Source: Chloroflexota bacterium (GTDB lineage Bacteria > Chloroflexota > Anaerolineae > Anaerolineales > Villigracilaceae). Taken from it: a DNA stretch of 5,650 bases. Made by a program: the position numbers and the translations under genes. The stretch spans positions 1,692 through 7,341 of the forward strand of contig JAJYOO010000108.1 in assembly GCA_021796155.1 (NCBI GenBank), read 5' to 3'. The notes under the pieces were generated by a model. It was given only the letters and a program-made list of their open reading frames with translations. It did not search any database and was not told where the DNA came from. Positions 1 to 5,650 of this stretch are shown in pieces (position 1 is the stretch's first letter; each line of letters begins with the position of its first letter).

Positions 1-150
1 CACGGGTCCGGGCTTGGACTCGCCATTGTCCGCTCGATTGCTGAAAGTCACGGTGGGCGCGTTTGGGTGGAGAGTCAGCTTGGAAAAGGAAGTACATTTT
101 ATCTGTTGATTCCGCTTATGCAGCCGAAGGAAGTCGAAGCTGCTGTTTGA
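1..150 (+). CDS. Sensor histidine kinase, C-terminal end (partial, 5' end outside window)
   Basis: Frame 1 is open from the first base to a TGA at 148-150 and gives the last 49 residues of a longer protein. The visible part is the end of a HATPase_c (GHKL) ATP-binding domain. It has the G2 box GSGLGLAIV (residues 2-10), then a helix ending in HGG, a V-W-V-E-S strand, G-K-G-S and the closing strand FYLLIPL, which is the usual order at the C-terminus of two-component sensor kinases. Such kinases autophosphorylate a histidine and pass the phosphate to a response regulator. The sensor, HAMP/PAS and dimerisation parts lie upstream, so the signal and partner cannot be named. A short acidic tail (about 11 residues) follows the domain. 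No terminator is visible after the stop. The next gene has its own promoter-like sequence, so co-transcription is uncertain. Confidence 0.93.
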   Translation, partial: HGSGLGLAIVRSIAESHGGRVWVESQLGKGSTFYLLIPLMQPKEVEAAV

Positions 151-181
151 GTTTTGAAGTGTCGCGATAGTCTGTCCAAAA

Positions 182-200
182 GCAATCATGGTATGATTGC
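182..200. promoter_or_regulatory. Perfect inverted repeat over the -10 region, candidate operator
   Basis: The sequence is GCAATCAT-GGT-ATGATTGC: two perfect 8-base arms around a 3-base centre, symmetrical over 19 bases. The right arm covers most of the extended -10 element at 189-197, so a dimeric protein bound here would block RNA polymerase. It is not followed by a T-run (CACCTTGTCT comes next), so it is not a standard terminator for the kinase gene. If transcription starts near 204 the repeat is not in the mRNA, which favours a DNA-binding site over an RNA hairpin. The binding protein is unknown. Confidence 0.55.
189..197 (+). promoter_or_regulatory. Extended -10 promoter element for the three-gene cluster
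   Basis: The sequence TGGTATGAT matches the extended -10 consensus TGnTATAAT with one mismatch. Expected transcription start is about 203-205, giving a 5' leader of about 20 bases that contains the ribosome binding site at 211-217. There is no good -35 box at the usual distance (169-174 reads AGTCTG), which is tolerable for extended -10 promoters. The element lies inside the 182-200 inverted repeat. This is a pattern match only. Confidence 0.5.
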
Positions 201-210
201 CACCTTGTCT

Positions 211-217
211 AAAGGGA
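211..217 (+). promoter_or_regulatory. Ribosome binding site that decides the start at 224
   Basis: AAAGGGA lies 6 bases before the ATG at 224, a normal Shine-Dalgarno position. It argues against the upstream in-frame TTG at 197, which would overlap the -10 promoter element and has no purine-rich sequence in front of it. Confidence 0.7.
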
Positions 218-223
218 ATTGCC

Positions 224-1330
224 ATGAATGAGAGAATGCAAATACACACGTCTGCTGCTGGGCTTGATGCATTGAATGAAGAGCACCGAGAGGAACAGGC
301 ATTGTTCAATGCACAGCCGCCCATTGTCCAGCGCTTTCTCGAGACGCAGGCGCGGCAAATCGCGGAGGCTTATGTTGAGCGCGCTCACAGCCTTCGCTTT
401 ACGTTGCCCGACCGCGTCGTTTGTAAAGCAGATACGCAGCCCGTTCCTGTTCCACAAGCCCAGCGCGAGCAGCGCATCGGCTCGTTAATGGATCGGGCAG
501 GTGGACGCGACGTTCATGTGTTGCTGCGCCAGCGGCTGGCCGAATTGGATCAATCTAATGAACCAGCTATCGTCGCCAGTTCAAGCTTGATCCGTTATTC
601 CGCGGCCGCGCACATGATCTACAACATGCTGCCATCCGGACGCCGCGTCAATTATGTCGCGGCTGAAGACGAAGACATTCCAACGATTCCGGCCAGCGAT
701 GGAATGGAACCTGAATCCGCGATCACCGCGACAACGGATGCGATTGCGGAGGAAGGAAAGGTCGAGGAAGGCCGCGGCGATTTACTCGTCCCGTATGTTC
801 CGGCAGCGCGCAAATTTTATCTGCCGCAATGGGTCGCATTCGATGATAAAGATAAATTGCTGGTCAATTCGGTGAACGAAGCCGAAGCGCATATCAAATC
901 CATGCAGAGATTTATGAATGTGCTGTTCGCGGCGCGTTCGCTTGCTCCATACATGGTCGCGGACGATGAATATGAGATCAAGCGTTACGGAATGCTTGGG
1001 CAGTTGATTAATCAAGGCCGCGCGCTGGCGCGTTTTATGACTGCAGATATTATTAAGACGGTGAAGGAACGCGCCGAGGCACAAAGTTTGAATCGCGGTT
1101 TGAGCCTGCGTCTTCCATATTTTGACGATCAAGACCTTGCGGTTGAGAGCCATAATTTTGTGGTCATTCCTGCCGGGCGAATCATGTTCGTCCCGGCTTT
1201 TGTGGTGCGTGCCGCTCGTGAAGAACAGGCAAAGATTGCCCAAGATACACGATTCAGCGCGTCCACGCGTAAACATTTGTTGAACGAACTTCAAATGCTG
1301 GAGGAAGCTTTCAAGGCTTCCGAAGATTAG
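224..1330 (+). CDS. Uncharacterised soluble protein, first gene of a cation-transport cluster
   Basis: I do not recognise this 368-residue protein and assign no function. It has no signal peptide and no membrane-length hydrophobic segment, so it is probably cytoplasmic. Three parts can be seen. Residues 1-135 are charged and mostly helical, with many Arg, Gln and Glu, ending in a more hydrophobic stretch (SLIRYSAAAHMIYNMLP, 121-137). Residues 147-187 are an acidic, Ala/Glu/Thr-rich stretch that looks like a flexible linker. Residues 188-368 form a second mixed helix/strand region with a core FVVIPAGRIMFVPAFVV (312-328) and a charged C-terminal helix. I see no Walker A, helix-turn-helix, zinc-binding or kinase motif. 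The ATG at 224 is chosen over TTG 197 because of the ribosome binding site at 211-217. Only 18 bases separate its stop from the permease gene, so the two are almost certainly co-transcribed. A regulatory or accessory role in K+/Na+ transport is a guess from position. It does not resemble the membrane-anchored beta subunit of animal Na+,K+-ATPase. Confidence 0.85.
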   Translation: MNERMQIHTSAAGLDALNEEHREEQALFNAQPPIVQRFLETQARQIAEAYVERAHSLRFTLPDRVVCKADTQPVPVPQAQREQRIGSLMDRAGGRDVHVLLRQRLAELDQSNEPAIVASSSLIRYSAAAHMIYNMLPSGRRVNYVAAEDEDIPTIPASDGMEPESAITATTDAIAEEGKVEEGRGDLLVPYVPAARKFYLPQWVAFDDKDKLLVNSVNEAEAHIKSMQRFMNVLFAARSLAPYMVADDEYEIKRYGMLGQLINQGRALARFMTADIIKTVKERAEAQSLNRGLSLRLPYFDDQDLAVESHNFVVIPAGRIMFVPAFVVRAAREEQAKIAQDTRFSASTRKHLLNELQMLEEAFKASED

Positions 1331-1348
1331 TTCCCCTCAGGTAAGAAG

Positions 1349-3196
1349 ATGTTGTTTTCGATTGGTTTGTTGCTGGTTATTATTTATGTTTCCTTCAAAA
1401 TCGCACCGGTTGAGAAGGCGGAACACGCGCATATCCACGGCGCAGGACAGATCGGCTTGCTGGCCGCGCTGGCACTCTTCGGTGTGGATTACTTTACTTC
1501 GTATTACTATGCCACTGGCGAGTTGATGAGTGCCTTGCATCCTTATGGAATGCAGAACTATGCATGGATCGCAGTATCTGTCATTGCCTTCGCCAACGCT
1601 GTTTTTGGCTTCTTGTATATGTACTCACTTGGCATCTTCAATGAAGGCGGCGGTTCATATACAGCCGCGATGCGCTATCTTTCGCCCGGTATCAGTCTGG
1701 TCGTAGCCGTAGTCCTCATTCAGGACTATATCTTCACCATTGTTGTTTCCAGCCTGTCCGGCGTGGATCAGTTGCTTTCAATCGTCAATGCCTACGGCTT
1801 ATACTGGCCGTTCCGATTTTTGCTCGGAGCGGGACTGGCAGGGATCACATGGTACTTAACCATCCGTGGACGAGGAGAGTCTGCGCGTATAGTCTTCACT
1901 GGATTGGGCATCTTTGGGCTGTTGACGGTCATTATGGCCGTCGGTTTGTTTATTGCCAAATTCAAAGGCGTGCCGCCTGTGCCTTATACGGAGCCGATTC
2001 AACATGCGACGGTATGGGAAGCGATATACCACATGCTGACTGCCTCGATGAAAGGTCTCGTAGCCTTAAGCGGCCTCGAAGCCATGTCGAATGGAATCCA
2101 GTTTGTGATCAATGAAGATGCAGGGATCGTCAAGTGGGGTAAGCAACATTTACCGAAACTTAAAGCGATATGGGATTTCTACAGCGGCAAGACCGGCATC
2201 GGACGTTTTGTTCAAACGTCTTTCCTATTCTACGGTGGAATTACTACTGCCTTGCTGGCTTATTTTGCGGCACATTTCAATGTCTTTGATGGAACATTGG
2301 GCCGTTCGCTAGTCGGCAATTTATCCTTTATCGGATTTACCCAAATCCCCGGAGGCGAAATTTTATACTGGGCGTATCAAGTTTTGGCTGTGGGCTTGCT
2401 GGCTGCGGCGTCCATGACAGCGTTTCAGGATTTGCAAGCAACCGGCTGGCGTGATGTAGCCATCGGCGAGATTCCCGAGATCGTTGTTTATCGAAATCCG
2501 CAAGGGACTTTTACACGCTCGGTGACGGCGAGTTTTATTGTCGCGGTGATCATTCAATTGCTGGTTCGCGCGAATACCAGCGCGGCCGTTCCTTATTACG
2601 GGATCGGCGTTTTCATGCCAATCATGATGATGGGCTTCGCCATTCGCAAACATATTCTTGAGAACTTCAAAGGCGCGGCGCGCACATGGGGAGCTTTTGC
2701 CGCGGGCTTTGCTGGCACACTTTCAGGAGCGGTGTTCGTTGGTCAGATCGCGGGTAAGTGGACAGAAGGTGGCTGGGTGGTGTTGATTTCATTCAGCGTT
2801 TTGGTGATCGCGGCGAATGCTCTTCTGATTTCCCCGGGAGGCTACCGCGCGCCAAAGCAAATCCATCGGATTGTCCGCGAGAAGGCCCGCGTTCAAGGTT
2901 CGATGGCATCCATTGTTGAATGGCAATCCCTCAAGATGCAAGAGTATCGCCATTCGATGCGTGGGCGTGTCTTGACGAAAGTGAGTCAGTTCTTCGAAAT
3001 CTTCGGCGTACGCCGTCCGTTACGTTACGAGCCAGAGCCTATTCCGGCTGGCGAGTATGACGATGCTTTGCATGTGGATCATCCGAATGCTCCCTCGCTT
3101 CTTGAACAATATCTTGAAAGCAAGCCTCAGCAACCCAAGGTCGGCGGTGCCCCAAAAGAGACCGCGCCCGGAAACGAAGAAGGCCGCGAAGAATAG
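1349..3196 (+). CDS. KimA-like APC-superfamily permease, probable proton-coupled K+ importer
   Basis: This 615-residue protein has about 12-13 membrane helices in residues 1-495 and a hydrophilic cytoplasmic tail (about 496-615). Length and layout match Bacillus subtilis KimA (about 607 residues), a high-affinity K+/H+ symporter. Aligned by eye from memory, several KimA segments are shared. LFGVDYFTSYYYATGE (43-58) matches the TM1 region, GGGSYTAAMRYL (100-111) follows TM2, and IQDYIFTIVVS (124-134) is TM3. ALSGLEAMSN (239-248) is TM6 and VPYYGIGVFMP (414-424) is TM10. Residues I recall as K+ ligands in KimA have counterparts: D47, Y54, D126, Y127, T130 and Y417, with S241 in place of a threonine. 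Oddities are an extra hydrophobic segment at residues 3-19, a HAHIH motif (26-30) after it, and a TM6-TM7 loop (about 251-285) some 25 residues longer than in KimA. The start is the only possible one before M60; AGG at 1339-1341 is a modest ribosome binding site. An amino-acid permease of the same superfamily is the main alternative. Confidence 0.8.
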   Translation: MLFSIGLLLVIIYVSFKIAPVEKAEHAHIHGAGQIGLLAALALFGVDYFTSYYYATGELMSALHPYGMQNYAWIAVSVIAFANAVFGFLYMYSLGIFNEGGGSYTAAMRYLSPGISLVVAVVLIQDYIFTIVVSSLSGVDQLLSIVNAYGLYWPFRFLLGAGLAGITWYLTIRGRGESARIVFTGLGIFGLLTVIMAVGLFIAKFKGVPPVPYTEPIQHATVWEAIYHMLTASMKGLVALSGLEAMSNGIQFVINEDAGIVKWGKQHLPKLKAIWDFYSGKTGIGRFVQTSFLFYGGITTALLAYFAAHFNVFDGTLGRSLVGNLSFIGFTQIPGGEILYWAYQVLAVGLLAAASMTAFQDLQATGWRDVAIGEIPEIVVYRNPQGTFTRSVTASFIVAVIIQLLVRANTSAAVPYYGIGVFMPIMMMGFAIRKHILENFKGAARTWGAFAAGFAGTLSGAVFVGQIAGKWTEGGWVVLISFSVLVIAANALLISPGGYRAPKQIHRIVREKARVQGSMASIVEWQSLKMQEYRHSMRGRVLTKVSQFFEIFGVRRPLRYEPEPIPAGEYDDALHVDHPNAPSLLEQYLESKPQQPKVGGAPKETAPGNEEGREE

Positions 3197-3200
3197 ACTC

Positions 3201-3231
3201 GAACGGGAGACAAGTTTACTTTCTCTCGTTT
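3201..3231 (+). other. Intergenic hairpin between the permease and ATPase genes
   Basis: AACGGGAGA (3202-3210) pairs with TCTCTCGTT (3222-3230) over 9 base pairs with a single G-U wobble, plus a possible terminal G-U (3201/3231), around an 11-base loop. It starts 5 bases after the permease stop and ends 10 bases before the ATPase ATG. It is followed only by TTTTC (from 3229), too weak for a convincing terminator. It may moderate expression of the ATPase gene or mark an mRNA processing site. The only Shine-Dalgarno-like bases in the gap (GGGAGA, 3205-3210) are buried in its 5' arm. Chance formation cannot be excluded. Confidence 0.35.
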
Positions 3232-3241
3232 TCATGCATCC

Positions 3242-5650
3242 ATGAGTTCTACTCCGATTTACAGCTTACGTGCTACAGATGTTTACAAGGCCCTCGAGAC
3301 TTCATCCGAGGGTCTTTCCAGTTCAGAAGCTGAATCACGGCGTTCGCTATACGGCTCTAATCTCCTCTCCGAACAAAAACAAATCTCGTTATTGGAAAGA
3401 TTGGCCAACCACCTGCTTCACCCGTTGGCATTGGTCTTGATCGGCGCTGGTCTTTTGATGTTCTTCTCTGGCGATCCGGTTTTGGGAATCGTTATTTGGA
3501 TTCTCGTGTTGGCCAATCTTGGATTTTCGTTCTGGCGCGAATATCGCGCGGAACAGGCGATTGAAAAACTGCGGCAGATCCTTCCGGCTTATGCCCGCGT
3601 CATTCGGGACGGAGAGGATGTGCATCTGCCTGCGAGCGAGTTGGTCCCCGGCGACGTTTTGATCCTGGCCGAGGGCGATAACATTTCTGCGGATGCGCGC
3701 GTCGTGGAGGAATTTGGATTACGCACCAACAACGCGACATTGACGGGCGAAGCTGTCCCCGCGCGCAAAACATCCGATGCTTCGCTTCCAACCGGGGTGA
3801 GTGATCTGGAGCGCCCCAATTTGATATTTGCTGGTACTTCAGTTGCTTCCGGTACCGGACGCGCGGTGGTTTACGCCACTGGCATGTTGACTCAGTTTGG
3901 ACGCATCGCTCAATTGACGCAAACCGTCAAGGAAGAACCGACACCGTTTCAAATCGAGTTGTCCCGCCTTAGCCGCCGGACAACTATATTGGCGTTGGGC
4001 ATTGGAGCGATTGTCGCCTTGGTTGGCTATTTTCAATTGCAATATCGTCTGCATGAATTGATTCTTTTAACAATTGGAATCATCGTCGCAGCGATCCCGG
4101 AAGGCTTGCAGGCCACGTTGACGCTCTCGATGGCGATGGCCGTTCAACGTCTCGCGCAAAGAGACGTGCTCGCAAAAAAATTGTCCATTGTGGAAACGCT
4201 GGGTTCCGTCTCGGTCATTTGCACTGATAAAAGCGGAACGCTGACTCAGAATCAAATGACTGTCCGCGAAATTTGGGTGGCGCACCAGCGCATCAAAGTG
4301 TCTGGCGTTGGCTATGAGCCAAAGGGCGATTTTTCGCCTTTGCCATCAGTTCAGCCTTACAAAGCCGATTGGATGCAATTAATGCAAGCTGCATTTTCCT
4401 GCAACAATGCACGCATCAATCTGCCTTCGCCGGAGCATCCGCATTGGACGAGTTTGGGGGACCAGACCGAAGCAGCGATGAAAGTCGCCGCGCTAAAAGC
4501 GGGGTTGAAAGAAAACGAATTGTTGGACGCGTGCCCGCGCATTCATGAAATTCCATTCGATGCGCGCCGAAAGCGCATGACCACTATTCATCGTTTAGCC
4601 GATCGTGAAGTGGCTTATGTCAAGGGCGCACCGCGTGAAGTTCTTCAGCTTTGTTCGCAAATCTCCATCAACGGGGACGCTGTTCCGCTGGATAACGCAT
4701 TGCGCGCCGAAATCCTTTCGGCCAATGATGATTATGCGCGCGGCGCGTTGCGCGTGCTGGCTCTAGCGCGCCGCGAATTGCCGATGCGCTCCGGTCCATA
4801 TACTATTGAAAATGTGGAACGCGATCTGACATTCCTCGGCTTGATGGCAATGATGGACCCGCCGCGCCCCGAAGTGGAAAATGCGATTCAAGTTTGTCGC
4901 CAGGCAGGCATTCGCATCGCGATGATCACCGGCGATTATGGTCTGACAGCAGAATCCATTGCGCGGCGTGTCGGTATGATCTCCACGCCCAATCCAGTTA
5001 TTTTGACTGGCGCTGAACTCGATGTCATGAACGATGCGGAATTGCAAACACTTCTAAAACAGGAAGTTATATTTTCGCGTATGGCTCCAGAGCACAAACT
5101 GCGATTGGTTTCTGCATTCCAATCGCGCGGCGATGTGGTGGCTGTGACAGGTGATGGCGTCAACGATGCGCCGGCACTCCGCAAAGCTGACGTTGGTATC
5201 TCGATGGGTATCATTGGCACGGATGTTGCCAAAGAAGCCGCGGATATTATTTTGACGACCGATAATTTTGGCGCAATCATCGCCGCAATTGAGGAAGGCC
5301 GCGCGGTTTTTGATAACATCCGAAAATTCATCACATATATTTTTTCGAGCAACATTCCTGAAATTCTTCCGTTCATTGTGACCGCTTCTTTCCCGAACAT
5401 TCCGCCGGCGTTGACTGTCCGGCAGATTCTGGCGGTTGACCTCGGCACCGATCTTTTTCCTGCCCTGGCACTCGGTATGGAACGTCCCGAACCAGACGTG
5501 ATGCGGCGCCAACCTCGTCCACGCAATAAGCCGCTTCTGGACCGCGGCGTAATTGGGCGCGCGTTGTGGCTGGGGTCTATCGAAGCTGCGCTTTGTTACA
5601 CCGGTTTCTTCGCGGTCTATTTGTTTTCAGGTAACGCCGCGATTCTACAG
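3242..5650 (+). CDS. Type IIC-like (Na+,K+-ATPase-like) P-type cation-transporting ATPase, 3' end outside window
   Basis: An open frame of 803 codons runs off the window edge. About 100 residues (M8-M10) are missing from a usual total near 900. Domains in order are an N-terminal cation-ATPase domain (about 6-55), M1-M2 (57-98), the actuator domain with TGEA (168-171), M3-M4 (247-293) with PEGL (286-289), and the phosphorylated Asp D329 in CTDKSGTLT. The nucleotide domain follows with EIPF and K444 (437-444) and KGAP (461-464). Then come DPPR (539-542), TGD (563-565), TGDGVNDAP (636-644) and M5-M7. M5 has Y699 and SNIPE (703-707) followed by ILPF; M6 has DLGTD (733-737), then PALALGMER and MRRQPR. 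These match the Na+,K+-ATPase alpha chain (SNIPEITPF, DLGTDM) rather than Ca2+ pumps (SNVGE, NLVTD). E287, E707, D733 and D737 occupy cation-ligand positions. S703 sits where H+,K+-ATPase has a lysine, so Na+ and/or K+ transport is inferred. The ATG at 3242 is the first possible start after the permease stop and has no clear ribosome binding site. Confidence 0.93.
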   Translation, partial: MSSTPIYSLRATDVYKALETSSEGLSSSEAESRRSLYGSNLLSEQKQISLLERLANHLLHPLALVLIGAGLLMFFSGDPVLGIVIWILVLANLGFSFWREYRAEQAIEKLRQILPAYARVIRDGEDVHLPASELVPGDVLILAEGDNISADARVVEEFGLRTNNATLTGEAVPARKTSDASLPTGVSDLERPNLIFAGTSVASGTGRAVVYATGMLTQFGRIAQLTQTVKEEPTPFQIELSRLSRRTTILALGIGAIVALVGYFQLQYRLHELILLTIGIIVAAIPEGLQATLTLSMAMAVQRLAQRDVLAKKLSIVETLGSVSVICTDKSGTLTQNQMTVREIWVAHQRIKVSGVGYEPKGDFSPLPSVQPYKADWMQLMQAAFSCNNARINLPSPEHPHWTSLGDQTEAAMKVAALKAGLKENELLDACPRIHEIPFDARRKRMTTIHRLADREVAYVKGAPREVLQLCSQISINGDAVPLDNALRAEILSANDDYARGALRVLALARRELPMRSGPYTIENVERDLTFLGLMAMMDPPRPEVENAIQVCRQAGIRIAMITGDYGLTAESIARRVGMISTPNPVILTGAELDVMNDAELQTLLKQEVIFSRMAPEHKLRLVSAFQSRGDVVAVTGDGVNDAPALRKADVGISMGIIGTDVAKEAADIILTTDNFGAIIAAIEEGRAVFDNIRKFITYIFSSNIPEILPFIVTASFPNIPPALTVRQILAVDLGTDLFPALALGMERPEPDVMRRQPRPRNKPLLDRGVIGRALWLGSIEAALCYTGFFAVYLFSGNAAILQ

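Noticed and set aside
1..150. KdpD, the K+-responsive sensor kinase, as the identity of the partial kinase
   Set aside because: The K+ context is tempting, but only the generic ATP-binding end is visible and it has no KdpD-specific feature.
182..200. Rho-independent terminator for the kinase gene
   Set aside because: The dyad is perfect but only 8 base pairs, AT-rich, with a 3-base loop, and no T-run follows it. The overlap with a promoter element fits an operator better.
197..223. Upstream TTG start for the first complete gene (nine extra residues)
   Set aside because: It lies on the last base of the -10 element, has no ribosome binding site, and the ATG at 224 has a well-spaced AAAGGGA.
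601..610. Perfect 10-base palindrome CGCGGCCGCG (contains a NotI site)
   Set aside because: It lies inside the coding sequence as ordinary Ala codons (SAAAH) and is explained by codon choice.
782..1294. Minus-strand open frame (170 codons) opposite the first gene
   Set aside because: It lies wholly inside a well-supported plus-strand gene with a promoter and ribosome binding site, and its translation is rich in Cys, His and Arg with no domain pattern.
1331..1348. c-di-AMP (ydaO-type) riboswitch upstream of the KimA-like gene
   Set aside because: Such riboswitches precede kimA in Bacillus, but only 18 bases separate the genes here, and the leader before the first gene is only about 20 bases.
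3234..3245. Three-codon frame ATG CAT CCA TGA whose stop overlaps the ATPase ATG
   Set aside because: The ATGA overlap resembles translational coupling, but there is no ribosome binding site and the frame is too short to be more than chance.
4936..5526. Long minus-strand open frame (196 codons) opposite the ATPase
   Set aside because: The plus strand encodes the conserved M5-M7 and hinge motifs of the ATPase across the same bases; the antisense translation is low-complexity with no recognisable domain.
3242..5650. Ca2+-transporting (SERCA/PMR1-type) ATPase annotation
   Set aside because: The M4 stretch AAIPEGL does resemble Ca2+ pumps, but M5 SNIPE and M6 DLGTD follow the Na+,K+-ATPase pattern, so a default Ca2+-ATPase label would probably be wrong.

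Overview
The window reads as a compact, all-forward-strand bacterial locus for monovalent cation transport. Base composition is moderate (roughly 50-55% G+C by eye). The protein flavour would fit a Chloroflexota/Anaerolineae-type genome, but that is an impression without a database search. Nothing suggests a phage, plasmid or mobile element: I see no transposase, integrase, tRNA, rRNA or CRISPR repeats.

Layout. Bases 1-150 are the last 49 codons of a sensor histidine kinase (ATP-binding domain). A 73-base gap follows. It holds a perfect 8-3-8 inverted repeat (182-200) lying over an extended -10 promoter element (189-197), then a good ribosome binding site (211-217). This looks like a regulated promoter for the three genes downstream. 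Gene 1 (224-1330) is a soluble 368-residue protein I do not recognise. Gene 2 (1349-3196), after 18 bases, is a 615-residue membrane protein of the APC superfamily. It aligns with the proton-coupled potassium importer KimA, including the residues I recall as K+ ligands. Gene 3 (3242 to the window edge), after 45 bases, is a P-type ATPase cut off after its seventh membrane helix. Its M5 and M6 motifs (SNIPE, DLGTD) are those of the Na+,K+-ATPase/H+,K+-ATPase group (type IIC) rather than of the Ca2+ pumps.

How they may work together (inference). A KimA-like K+ permease and a Na,K-ATPase-like pump in one transcription unit point to K+ uptake and/or Na+ extrusion, possibly for osmotic or pH homeostasis. 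The unknown first gene is a candidate regulator or accessory subunit. The kinase upstream may be unrelated, since the next genes have their own promoter.

Most notable points: a bacterial type IIC pump with a DKSGT phosphorylation motif instead of DKTGT, its pairing with a KimA-type permease and an unknown soluble protein, the dyad over the promoter, and a hairpin in the gap before the ATPase gene, which lacks a normal ribosome binding site.
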